Assembly: GCA_035294325.1 (NCBI GenBank)
Contig: DATGLE010000216.1
Span: 1 to 39,668 of the forward strand
DNA from: DATGLE01 sp035294325
Lineage (GTDB): Bacteria > Chloroflexota > Ktedonobacteria > Ktedonobacterales > Ktedonobacteraceae
Reading direction: 5' to 3'
Length of the DNA stretch: 39,668 nt
Part shown: piece by piece, positions 15,376 to 22,942 of the stretch
Position numbering within the stretch: position 1 is the stretch's first letter
Layout: every line of letters starts with the position of its first letter
Notes under the pieces: generated by a model
What the model saw: only the letters and a program-made list of their open reading frames with translations
Databases searched by the model: none
Told to the model about the DNA's origin: nothing
Translations under genes and position numbers: made by a program

Positions 15376-16917
15376 ATGACGAGTATCGAAGGAGTCGCGA
15401 TCTCAAAGTCCTTCGGCGGTGTGCGTGCGCTCAACCACACCTCATTCGCGGCTGATGCCGGAGAGGTTCATGCACTTGTCGGAGAGAATGGCGCCGGCAA
15501 GAGCACGATGATCAAAATCCTCAGCGGCATCCTGCGTCCCGATAGCGGCACTATTCGCGTGCAGGGGCGCGAGACCACGCTGGACAGTCCCCAGGTCGCC
15601 CTGCGCCTGGGGATCGGCACCATTTTCCAGGAATTGACGCTCATGCCCTACATGACCGTCGCCGAGAACCTGCTTATCGGGCGCGAGCCGCGCTCAGGCG
15701 GGTTGATCAGCCACAGCGGCCTGGATATGAAGGCGCACGAACTGCTCGACGAGGCCGGCATCAGCGGCATCGAGCCGCTGGAACTGGTCGCCAATCTATC
15801 TTTGAGCCAGCGCCAGATCGTCGAGATCATCAAGGTTGTTTCTCGCCGCCCCCGCATCCTGTTCATGGACGAACCGACCTCCGCGCTGGCGGAGCAGGAG
15901 GTTGCCTGGCTCTTCGGCCTCGTGCGCAAGCTGCGCGAGCAGGGAACCTGCATCGTCTTTACCTCTCATCGCTGGAACGAGATCAAGGATATCGCGGATC
16001 GTATCACCATCTTCCGTAACGGCGAGAACGTTGGCACCTACACCGCCGCCGATCTGAGCGAGCAGGAGGCCGTCGAGCGCATGACCGGGCGCAAACTGGA
16101 GATGCTCTACCCCGAGCCGATCACACTGGAAGATCCTGCGCCTATCCTTCACGTTGAGGGACTTTCCGCTCCAGCCCTGCATGGAATCTCGCTCACGGTC
16201 CACCAGGGAGAAGTGCTCGGTGTTGGCGGCCTGGCCGGGCAGGGGCAGCGCGAACTATTTCTCACGCTTTTCGGTGTGCGGCATGCGCGCTCCGGCACAA
16301 TCCAGATCGGAGGCAAAGCCGTGCGCATCAACAATCCGCGCGATGCCATTCGCCACGGCCTGGCACTCATCCCGGAGGATCGCAAAACCGAGGGGCTGCT
16401 ACTGCCGCTGCCTGTTCGCCAGAACCTGACCTTACCCATCCTGGGACGGCTCGCGCGCTCGGGCTTCATTCGTCGCCAGCAAGAGACCGACCTGGTGCAA
16501 GCGATGATCCAGGAACTGGCGGTGAGGACGCCCACGTCCGATCAGCCCGTCGGCGCGCTCTCCGGCGGCAATCAGCAGAAAGTGCTCATCGGGCGCTGGC
16601 TGCTGACACGTTCCCGCGTGCTCCTGCTCTACGACATCACGCGCGGCGTCGATGTTGCCACCAAGCACGATATCTACGAGCTGATCCGGCGGCTCTGCCA
16701 GGAGGGACACGCCATCCTCTTCTATTCCACCGATACCGAAGAGATGGCGCACCTATGCCACCGCGTCCTGGTCATGCGCGAGGGAAAGATCATCGATGAA
16801 TTGCATGGCCCCAACATTGCGCCTGAGGCCATCGTCGCGGCTTCGCTGCACGTTGCCGCCGAGGTGACAATCGATGCTTCCACGCAGGTCTCTTCATCCG
16901 AGGTGTCATCATCATGA
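15376..16917 (+). CDS. sugar ABC importer ATPase, tandem nucleotide-binding domains
   Basis: A 513-residue RbsA/MglA-type double ATPase. Domain 1 is complete: Walker A GENGAGKST (about residues 38-46), signature LSLSQRQ, Walker B ILFMDEPTSAL and switch His in FTSHRWNE. Domain 2 has a degenerate Walker A (GGLAGQGQRE), an intact LSGGNQQKV signature, but a Walker B reading LLLYDITRGVD in place of the usual L-D-E-P-T-R-G, so the catalytic Glu is missing, and no switch His (FYSTDTEE). Degeneracy in domain 2 is common in this group, though loss of the Glu is less so; domain 1 probably provides the active site. AGGAG lies 8 bp before the ATG. The stop overlaps the next ATG by 4 bp. Confidence 0.92.
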   Translation: MTSIEGVAISKSFGGVRALNHTSFAADAGEVHALVGENGAGKSTMIKILSGILRPDSGTIRVQGRETTLDSPQVALRLGIGTIFQELTLMPYMTVAENLLIGREPRSGGLISHSGLDMKAHELLDEAGISGIEPLELVANLSLSQRQIVEIIKVVSRRPRILFMDEPTSALAEQEVAWLFGLVRKLREQGTCIVFTSHRWNEIKDIADRITIFRNGENVGTYTAADLSEQEAVERMTGRKLEMLYPEPITLEDPAPILHVEGLSAPALHGISLTVHQGEVLGVGGLAGQGQRELFLTLFGVRHARSGTIQIGGKAVRINNPRDAIRHGLALIPEDRKTEGLLLPLPVRQNLTLPILGRLARSGFIRRQQETDLVQAMIQELAVRTPTSDQPVGALSGGNQQKVLIGRWLLTRSRVLLLYDITRGVDVATKHDIYELIRRLCQEGHAILFYSTDTEEMAHLCHRVLVMREGKIIDELHGPNIAPEAIVAASLHVAAEVTIDASTQVSSSEVSSS

Positions 16918-17963
16918 GTGCAACCCCTGCTAGCGGGACCAGACCGGCCCGCCGGACTCACTTCGAGGCACGCCTGAACTACTACAGCGCTCAGAACGTA
17001 CCTCTTCTCTTGAGTCTGGGCATCCTGCTCGGCCTGATCCTGATCTATTTTCTCTTATTTGCCGTCAGGCAGCACCGCCTGCCGGGCAACTTTGAGCTTT
17101 CTACGACATTGAACAACACGATGACGGTCGGGCTGACCGCTATCGGGCAGGCGCTGGTCGTCTTCACCGGCGGCATCGACCTCTCGGTTGGCGGCATCGT
17201 CGATGTTACCAATAGCCTCGCCGCCGTGCTCATGCGCAACAACCCCGGCTCCATGCTGGGCGTCTCGCTGCTGGTAATCCTCGTTGGCGCCGGCGCCGGA
17301 CTCATCAACGGCCTCTTCGTCACCTACGGACGCCTCCAGCCAATCATCGTGACCATCGCCACTCTCACCATCTGGCAGGGCGTGGCGCTGCTAATCCTGC
17401 CGCAGCCGGGCGGCGCCATTCCGCCTCCGGTCACTGCGATTCTGGCCGGCAACATCGCACCCCTGGCCGGTCTACCCTCCAGCGTCGTGATCCTGGTGCT
17501 GCTCCTGCTGCTCTGGCAGGCGCTGCGGCGCACGGGCTTCGTCGTCACGCTCTACGCCATCGGCAACGATGAGCGGGCCGCGCACGCCAACGGCGCCCCG
17601 GTGAATCTCGCCAGGATCGGAGCTTACACGCTGGGCGGCGCCTTCTCCGGGGCAGCCGGCCTCTACCTGGCCGCCGTGGCTACCTCTGGCGACGCCACTA
17701 CCGGCAGCCAGTTGACGCTGACCTCGATTGCCGCCGTTGTGCTGGGCGGCATCAGCCTCTTCGGCGGACGGGGCAGCGTGGTAGGCGCCCTCGCCGGGGC
17801 CTGCATCCTGACGCTGCTGCTGAACGTGCTCTTCTTCGCCGGCGTCAATCCCCAGTTGCAGGAGTTCTTTCAGGGACTTTTCCTGATCCTGGCCGTTGTC
17901 ATCAGCACGTTGATCCGCCGCTTGCTCCAGAGCGGGCGCCAGGTCGGAGGAGGTAGCTTATGA
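16914..17963 (+). CDS. sugar ABC importer permease 1 (RbsC family)
   Basis: A 349-residue membrane permease of the ribose/xylose/galactose importer family, with about nine hydrophobic segments from residue 24 to 338. Family patterns include VVFTGGIDLSVGGIVDVTNSLAA (about 80-102, given here in part: GGIDLSVGG) and the cytosolic coupling segment ALRRTGFVVTLYAIGNDERAA. The start codon overlaps the ATPase stop (ATGA), showing translational coupling. It probably forms a heterodimer with the following permease in the inner membrane. Confidence 0.9.
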   Translation: MSATPASGTRPARRTHFEARLNYYSAQNVPLLLSLGILLGLILIYFLLFAVRQHRLPGNFELSTTLNNTMTVGLTAIGQALVVFTGGIDLSVGGIVDVTNSLAAVLMRNNPGSMLGVSLLVILVGAGAGLINGLFVTYGRLQPIIVTIATLTIWQGVALLILPQPGGAIPPPVTAILAGNIAPLAGLPSSVVILVLLLLLWQALRRTGFVVTLYAIGNDERAAHANGAPVNLARIGAYTLGGAFSGAAGLYLAAVATSGDATTGSQLTLTSIAAVVLGGISLFGGRGSVVGALAGACILTLLLNVLFFAGVNPQLQEFFQGLFLILAVVISTLIRRLLQSGRQVGGGSL

Positions 17964-18967
17964 GTACGAAAACGACCTCGGACGCCGGGGCCAGCCGGGG
18001 ACTCGCCGCCTGGCGTCAGTTGCCGCGCAGCCAGCAGGGCATGATCCTGGCCTATGTGGCCGTACTGCTGCTCTTTGTCATCGGTGGCATCTACCGGCCC
18101 GGCTTTGTTCGCCTGGACAATATCGGGCAGTTGCTGCTGCTCTCCTCTTTCACCGGCCTTGTCGCTGCCGGGCAGACCTTCGTTATTCTCATCGGCGGCA
18201 TCGATCTCTCGGTGCCCTGGGTGCTCAACGCGATGGCCGTGCTCCTGACCACCACCTCGCTCGGACAGGACAGCCGCGCCTGGTGGGTGGTGCCGCTCTG
18301 TCTGATCGTGGGCGCGCTCATCGGCCTGGTCAACGGCGTGGGCATCGTCTTCTTTGATATCCCGCCGGTGGTGATGACGCTGGGCATGAATGGTGTAATG
18401 CAGGGCCTTGTGCTGGGCATGACTGGCGGCTTTACCTGCCCAACCTGCAACTCGGTGGCGCCTCCCAGCGTACAGGGGATCTTTGTCGGCCAGTTTCTCT
18501 TCGGCCTGCCCAACGGGCTGCTCGTCTGGATAGTGATCGCTATCATCGTGGGCGTTGTGCTCAGCCTGACAACGCTTGGCCGGCGCATCTACGCTCTGGG
18601 CAACAACGCGCTGGCGGCCTACCTGGCCGGCGTCAATGTGCGCGCGGTGACGCTGACGGTCTATGCCCTGGGCGGCCTCTTCGCCGCTCTGGCCGGCATC
18701 GCCCTGACCGCCTTTGGTCAGCAGGCAACGCTTGGCATGGGCGATCCATTCCTCTTCGACAGCATCGCAGCTGTGGTCATTGGCGGCGCTTCTATCCTGG
18801 GCGGGCGCGGCAACTACTGGGGTACGATAGCGGGCGCGATCTTCCTGGTCGTGCTGCGCGCGGTACTGCAAGAGTTCAACATCTCGGAAGCCGGGCGCAG
18901 TATCGCATCCGGCATCGTGATCCTGGTCGCGCTCCTGCTCTATGGCCGCGAAGCCCGCGAAGTGTAA
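17960..18967 (+). CDS. sugar ABC importer permease 2 (RbsC family)
   Basis: A 335-residue paralogous permease overlapping permease 1 by 4 bp. It shows the same GGIDLSVPWVLN-type motif near residue 75 and the coupling segment TLGRRIYALGNNALAAYLAG (about 208-227), with roughly nine membrane segments. Two distinct permease genes suggest a heterodimeric channel. It is the last gene of the operon; a 35-bp-arm palindrome follows 4 bp after the stop and is the likely transcription end. Confidence 0.9.
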   Translation: MSTKTTSDAGASRGLAAWRQLPRSQQGMILAYVAVLLLFVIGGIYRPGFVRLDNIGQLLLLSSFTGLVAAGQTFVILIGGIDLSVPWVLNAMAVLLTTTSLGQDSRAWWVVPLCLIVGALIGLVNGVGIVFFDIPPVVMTLGMNGVMQGLVLGMTGGFTCPTCNSVAPPSVQGIFVGQFLFGLPNGLLVWIVIAIIVGVVLSLTTLGRRIYALGNNALAAYLAGVNVRAVTLTVYALGGLFAALAGIALTAFGQQATLGMGDPFLFDSIAAVVIGGASILGGRGNYWGTIAGAIFLVVLRAVLQEFNISEAGRSIASGIVILVALLLYGREAREV

Positions 18968-18971
18968 AGGG

Positions 18972-19042
18972 ATTTATCGCAGCGGCAGCAGGAGATGGGA
19001 CCGCCGTCGGCGGTCCCATCTCCTGCTGCCGCTGCGATAAAT
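18972..19042. terminator. 71-bp perfect palindrome after permease 2
   Basis: Left arm 18972-19006 and right arm 19008-19042 are perfectly complementary around one T, making 35-bp arms, the longest palindrome in the window. It starts 4 bp after the permease stop. There is no T-run, so termination would rely on the stem alone or on Rho; it also belongs to the set of long intergenic palindromes described in the findings. Confidence 0.75.
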
Positions 19043-19069
19043 ATGCCCCATCACAAAATAGCGCGGACG

Positions 19070-19078
19070 TGCTATACT
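19070..19078 (+). promoter_or_regulatory. extended -10 promoter element for pdhABC
   Basis: TGCTATACT is an extended -10 box about 100 bp before the pdhA start; the -35 position holds only ATCACA. Placement after the palindrome and ahead of the operon supports it. Confidence 0.5.
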
Positions 19079-19175
19079 AGAGCGGAGAAAATCAAGCGGG
19101 AAGAAAATCAGCGCAGAAAAATACTACACCGATCTGCTAGCAATCACTGTAGTCAAAAAAAGTCCAGGAGCCGTT

Positions 19176-20213
19176 ATGAGCACGGATCAACACAAGCAAG
19201 CGAAATCACACAACTCCGCTTCAGCACATAAGCAAGGCACCGCCACCCTCCCGGAGCACGAGGACAAGAACACCCTGATCGAATACTATCATCAGATGTT
19301 GCTTGTGCGCCGCTTTGAAGAGAAAGCCGGCGAGATGTACAACAGGGCGCGCATCGGCGGCTACTGTCACCTCAATCTCGGCGAAGAGGCGACGGTAGTC
19401 GGTTTCTGCGCCGGCCTGGAGCCAACCGATTATGTGTATACCAATTACCGCGAGCACGGCTACGCGATCAATCGCGGTATTGAGCCTAAGATAGTCATGG
19501 CCGAGCTATTTGGCAAGGAGACCGGCTGCTCTCGTGGGCGCGGTGGTTCCATGCACCTTTGCGACGTGGAGCGCCGCTTTATGGGCGGTTTCGGCATCGT
19601 CGGCGGCCAGTTACCGCTGGCGACGGGGGCTGCCTTCGCCATCGCGTACCGGGGAGGGCACGAGGTTGTCGCCTGCCAGATGGGCGACGGCACCACCAAT
19701 GGCGGTCCCTTCCACGAATCGCTCAACATGGCGAAACTCTACCGCCTGCCTATTATCTACTTTATCGTCAACAACCAGTATGGCATGGGCACCTCCGTCG
19801 AGAAGGGATCAGCCGTCAGCGAACTCTATCGCAAGGCTTGCGCCTACAATATGCGCAGTGAGCGTGTAGATGGCAACGATGTCCTGGCGGTCCGCGATGC
19901 CGTGCGCACCGCCGCTCGCATCGCCCGCGAAGAACACGAGCCAAGCCTGATCGAAGCCGTCAGTTATCGCTTCCGCGGCCACTCGGTAGTCGATCCTGAC
20001 CGCTATCGCGATCCAGAGGAAGTGAAGAAGGGGCGCGAGCAGGATCCCATTCCCGCCTTCAGCGAGCGCCTGGTAGCCGCCGGACTGATCGATGAGCGCG
20101 GTCTGCAAAAGATCGAGGAACAGGTGGAGCGGGAGGTTGATGAAGCCGTCAAATTCGCTGAAGAGAGTCCCGATCCCTCCGTGGATGGCCTCTTCGACTA
20201 TATCTATGCATAA
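19176..20213 (+). CDS. pdhA: pyruvate dehydrogenase E1 alpha subunit
   Basis: A 345-residue TPP-dependent E1 alpha subunit. The first 30 residues are a polar extension; the conserved part begins YYHQMLLVRRFEEKAGEMY. The TPP motif runs from GDGTTNGG (170-177) to VNN (198-200), and the phosphorylation-loop region YRFRGHSVVDPDRYRDPEE is well conserved, typical of pyruvate dehydrogenase rather than acetoin E1. CCAGGAG lies 5-6 bp before the ATG. It forms an operon with pdhB (15 bp gap) and pdhC. With AcoA this is the second E1 alpha in the window; the two have diverged well outside the motif regions. Confidence 0.92.
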   Translation: MSTDQHKQAKSHNSASAHKQGTATLPEHEDKNTLIEYYHQMLLVRRFEEKAGEMYNRARIGGYCHLNLGEEATVVGFCAGLEPTDYVYTNYREHGYAINRGIEPKIVMAELFGKETGCSRGRGGSMHLCDVERRFMGGFGIVGGQLPLATGAAFAIAYRGGHEVVACQMGDGTTNGGPFHESLNMAKLYRLPIIYFIVNNQYGMGTSVEKGSAVSELYRKACAYNMRSERVDGNDVLAVRDAVRTAARIAREEHEPSLIEAVSYRFRGHSVVDPDRYRDPEEVKKGREQDPIPAFSERLVAAGLIDERGLQKIEEQVEREVDEAVKFAEESPDPSVDGLFDYIYA

Positions 20214-20228
20214 ACATGGGAAGAGATC

Positions 20229-21218
20229 ATGGCTGAGATGACATTTCGGCAGGCGCTGCACGACACCCTGCGCGAAGAACTCCTGCGCGACGAGAACGTG
20301 TTCTTGATGGGCGAGGAGATCGGCAATTTCGAGGGATCGTACAAGATCACCGCCGGGCTTTTACAGGAATTCGGCGCCAAACGGGTCGTAGATACGCCTA
20401 TCTGCGAGAATGGCTTTGTAGGCATGGCAACCGGCGCCGCCATGCTCGGTCTGCGTCCCGTCGTGGAGATCATGACGATCAATTTCATCATTCTGGCAAT
20501 GGACGAAATCGTCAACCACGCCGCGAAAATCTATTACATGTTCGGCGGCCAGTGCCCTGTGCCAATGGTGATTCGCACCCCGGGCGGCGGTGGTCAGCAG
20601 TTGTCCGCCACGCATTCACAGAACCTTGAGGTCTGGTTTGCTCATGTACCGGGATTGAAGGTCGTGGCCCCATCGACGCCAGCCGACGCGAAGGGGCTGC
20701 TGCGTACCGCCATTCGCGACGATAACCCCGTGCTCTACCTGGAGAACCTGGCCCTCTATAACACGAAAGGCGAGGTGCCCGACGGCGACTACACCATACC
20801 GTTCGGCCAGGCAAAGGTGACGAAAGAGGGCAGCGACCTGACGGTCATTAGCTATTCGCGCATGTCCGCTGTCGCGCTGGAGGTGGCCCGCAGGCTGGAG
20901 CAGGAGAACGGGCTGAGCGTCGAGGTCGTAGACCTGCGCTCGCTGCGCCCGCTCGATCACGAGACGATGGTCAATTCGATCAAGAAGACGAACCGCGCTA
21001 TCGTCTTCGAGGAGGACTGGCGCTCCTTCGGGGTCGGCGCGGAGATCGTCGCGACGCTGCAAGAGGAGGCTTTCGACTACCTGGACGCGCCGATCAAGCG
21101 TGTAGCCAGCGCCGAGGTACCCCTGCCCTACGCCAAGCCGCTTGAACTGGCCGCGCTGACCGGCCCTAAACAGTTGATCGCGGCTATCAACGAGCTGGCG
21201 CCGCGCCGAAGGAGGTAG
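20229..21218 (+). CDS. pdhB: pyruvate dehydrogenase E1 beta subunit
   Basis: A 329-residue E1 beta subunit. Landmarks are FLMGEEIGNFEGSYKIT (about residues 27-43), TPICENGFVGMATGAAM (57-73) with the TPP-activating Glu, and the C-terminal transketolase domain region VFEEDWRSFGVGAEI. It assembles with PdhA to decarboxylate pyruvate and reductively acetylate the E2 lipoyl group. Fifteen bp separate it from pdhA, with GGAAGAGATC as ribosome-binding site. Its last codons (CGA AGG AGG TAG) double as the ribosome-binding site of pdhC. Confidence 0.93.
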   Translation: MAEMTFRQALHDTLREELLRDENVFLMGEEIGNFEGSYKITAGLLQEFGAKRVVDTPICENGFVGMATGAAMLGLRPVVEIMTINFIILAMDEIVNHAAKIYYMFGGQCPVPMVIRTPGGGGQQLSATHSQNLEVWFAHVPGLKVVAPSTPADAKGLLRTAIRDDNPVLYLENLALYNTKGEVPDGDYTIPFGQAKVTKEGSDLTVISYSRMSAVALEVARRLEQENGLSVEVVDLRSLRPLDHETMVNSIKKTNRAIVFEEDWRSFGVGAEIVATLQEEAFDYLDAPIKRVASAEVPLPYAKPLELAALTGPKQLIAAINELAPRRRR

Positions 21219-21224
21219 TTGAAG

Positions 21225-22529
21225 ATGCCCGAAGTCATCATGCCCAGGCTCAGCGATACGATGCAGGAGGGGACCATCACGCGCTGGCTCAAGAAGGCCG
21301 GCGATGAGGTGAAGAAGGGCGACATTCTGGCCGAGGTAGAGACCGACAAGGCCAATATGGAGGTCGAGGCATACGATGCCGGCGTCCTCGAAGAGATCCT
21401 GGTGAACGAGGGCGAAGCGGCCCCCATCGGCAAGCCCATCGCCCGCATCGGAACGGGCGCGGGGGTCCAGAAGCAGTCCCGGCAGGAAGAGGCTCAGCAG
21501 TCACAGCGAAAGCCTCAGGAGGTAGCTCAATCCGTGCAGGCCAGGAGCAGCACCCCGGCAGCCAGGGAACCACGCGAGAATAGCAGCGCCCAGGCAGCAG
21601 CCCGCCCCCAGGAATCCGGCGCGGAGGCCAGGATCAAGGTTTCGCCTCTGGCGCGCCGCATGGCCGAGGAGCATGGCATTGACCTGCAACAGATCCAGGG
21701 CACCGGCCCCGGCGGCCGCATCGTGCGCGACGACATTCAGGACTTTCTGGAGCAGCAGCGCGCTCAACCCGCTCCCGCTGCCACTGCTCCGGTTCAGGCG
21801 CCGGCGGCACCCGAGGCGCCGCCTCCGGCCGCTCCCGCGGAGGAAGAGGAGGTCGTTGCACTCACATCGATGCAGAAGACGATTGTGCGGCGCATGACCG
21901 AATCCAAGCAGAACGTGCCGCACATCTACATCCGAAACGAGGTCGATATGACCGAGGCGCTCGCCCTGCGCCAGACGCTCAACGCCAGCGCAGGCGAGGG
22001 CGGCGTGAAGATCAGCGTTAACGATCTCATCATCAAGGCGTGCGCGCTCGCTCTGGAGAAGTTCCCGGAGGTCAACACCTCGCTCAAGGACGGCCAGTTC
22101 ATCCGTCACAAGCACATTAATATCGGGATCGCCGTGGATATTCCTAACGGGCTGGTCGTGCCGGTCATCCGCGATGCCAACATCAAGGGCGTGCGCACCA
22201 TCGCACGCGAAAGCCGGGCATTGATCGAGAAGGCGCAGGCTGGCAAGCTCAGCGTTGCCGATCTCTCCGGCGGCACCTTCTCTATCTCGAACCTGGGGAT
22301 GATGGATGTCACCGACTTTGACGCGGTAGTCAATCCCCCGGAGGCCGCGATCCTGGCCGTAGGCGCCGCGCGCAAGCGCTTCGTGCCCATTGACGGCCAG
22401 CCGGCTATCCGCGATCTCATGTCCCTGACCGTCTCGGCGGATCACCGCATCATCTACGGCGCGACTACCGCCCGCTTCCTCCAGGAGATCAAACGCCTGC
22501 TGCAAAATCCGTATTCGCTGCTCGGCTAA
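21225..22529 (+). CDS. pdhC: pyruvate dehydrogenase E2 (dihydrolipoamide acetyltransferase)
   Basis: A 434-residue E2: lipoyl domain 1-77 with Lys42 in VETDKANM; a Gln/Ala/Arg-rich linker; E3-binding domain about 137-175 (KVSPLARRMAEEHGIDL); a Pro/Ala linker; and the CoA acyltransferase domain about 208-434. The catalytic motif reads DHRIIYG (406-412), with His407; the residue that is Asp in most E2s is Tyr411, a form I associate with cyanobacterial and plastid E2s. The ATG at 21225 is preferred over TTG 21219 because GGAGG (21211-21215) is 9 nt upstream. No E3 gene follows, so lipoamide dehydrogenase must be encoded elsewhere. Confidence 0.92.
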   Translation: MPEVIMPRLSDTMQEGTITRWLKKAGDEVKKGDILAEVETDKANMEVEAYDAGVLEEILVNEGEAAPIGKPIARIGTGAGVQKQSRQEEAQQSQRKPQEVAQSVQARSSTPAAREPRENSSAQAAARPQESGAEARIKVSPLARRMAEEHGIDLQQIQGTGPGGRIVRDDIQDFLEQQRAQPAPAATAPVQAPAAPEAPPPAAPAEEEEVVALTSMQKTIVRRMTESKQNVPHIYIRNEVDMTEALALRQTLNASAGEGGVKISVNDLIIKACALALEKFPEVNTSLKDGQFIRHKHINIGIAVDIPNGLVVPVIRDANIKGVRTIARESRALIEKAQAGKLSVADLSGGTFSISNLGMMDVTDFDAVVNPPEAAILAVGAARKRFVPIDGQPAIRDLMSLTVSADHRIIYGATTARFLQEIKRLLQNPYSLLG

Positions 22530-22535
22530 ACCTTT

Positions 22536-22590
22536 GCCATGAAAGACCCCGATGGCAGGGCCATGCCCTGCCATCGGGGTCTTTCATGGC
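22536..22590. repeat. 25-bp-arm palindrome after pdhC
   Basis: Perfect arms 22536-22560 and 22566-22590 with loop CCATG, starting 6 bp after the pdhC stop. No T-run follows. A genuine intrinsic terminator stands 120 bp further on, so this palindrome may instead stabilise the 3' end or belong to the dispersed palindrome set. Confidence 0.8.
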
Positions 22591-22709
22591 CTCTATGGCC
22601 GCCTCACTGGTAATAGCAGCGGTCCTCACTGCCCTCGTGCGCATGCCCAGGGTATATCGCGTCGCCGCAACATCAGCCGCAGCAGACTAATATATGGCCC
22701 CGGCGAGCC

Positions 22710-22753
22710 GACAGAGCAAAACCTGCCAGACAGGTTTTGCTCTGTCTTTTTTT
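22710..22753 (+). terminator. intrinsic terminator of the pdh operon
   Basis: A 16-bp perfect stem (22710-22725 and 22731-22746, loop CCAGA) with the arm GACAGAGCAAAACCTG is followed by seven T residues (22747-22753). This is the clearest Rho-independent terminator in the window. Nothing else is recognised between it and the sedolisin gene. Confidence 0.9.
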
Positions 22754-22942
22754 CCTAACCATAAATTGCTACAATTGCACTTCCCAATTTATCTATCAAC
22801 ACTGTATACTTATTGCATCGCATAAGGTTTCTCCGGGGCATTTTCCAGGTTGGGGACCCCGAAAGCTGTTCCTGATCAGACCGAATCGCGTATTCTCACT
22901 GCTCAGTATGCTCTGTTAACTTCTTCCAGGGAGAACCATTTA

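Noticed and set aside
17870..18871. A 333-codon minus-strand frame opposite permease 2
   Set aside because: His/Asp/Gln/Arg-rich composition typical of an antisense frame of a membrane protein gene.
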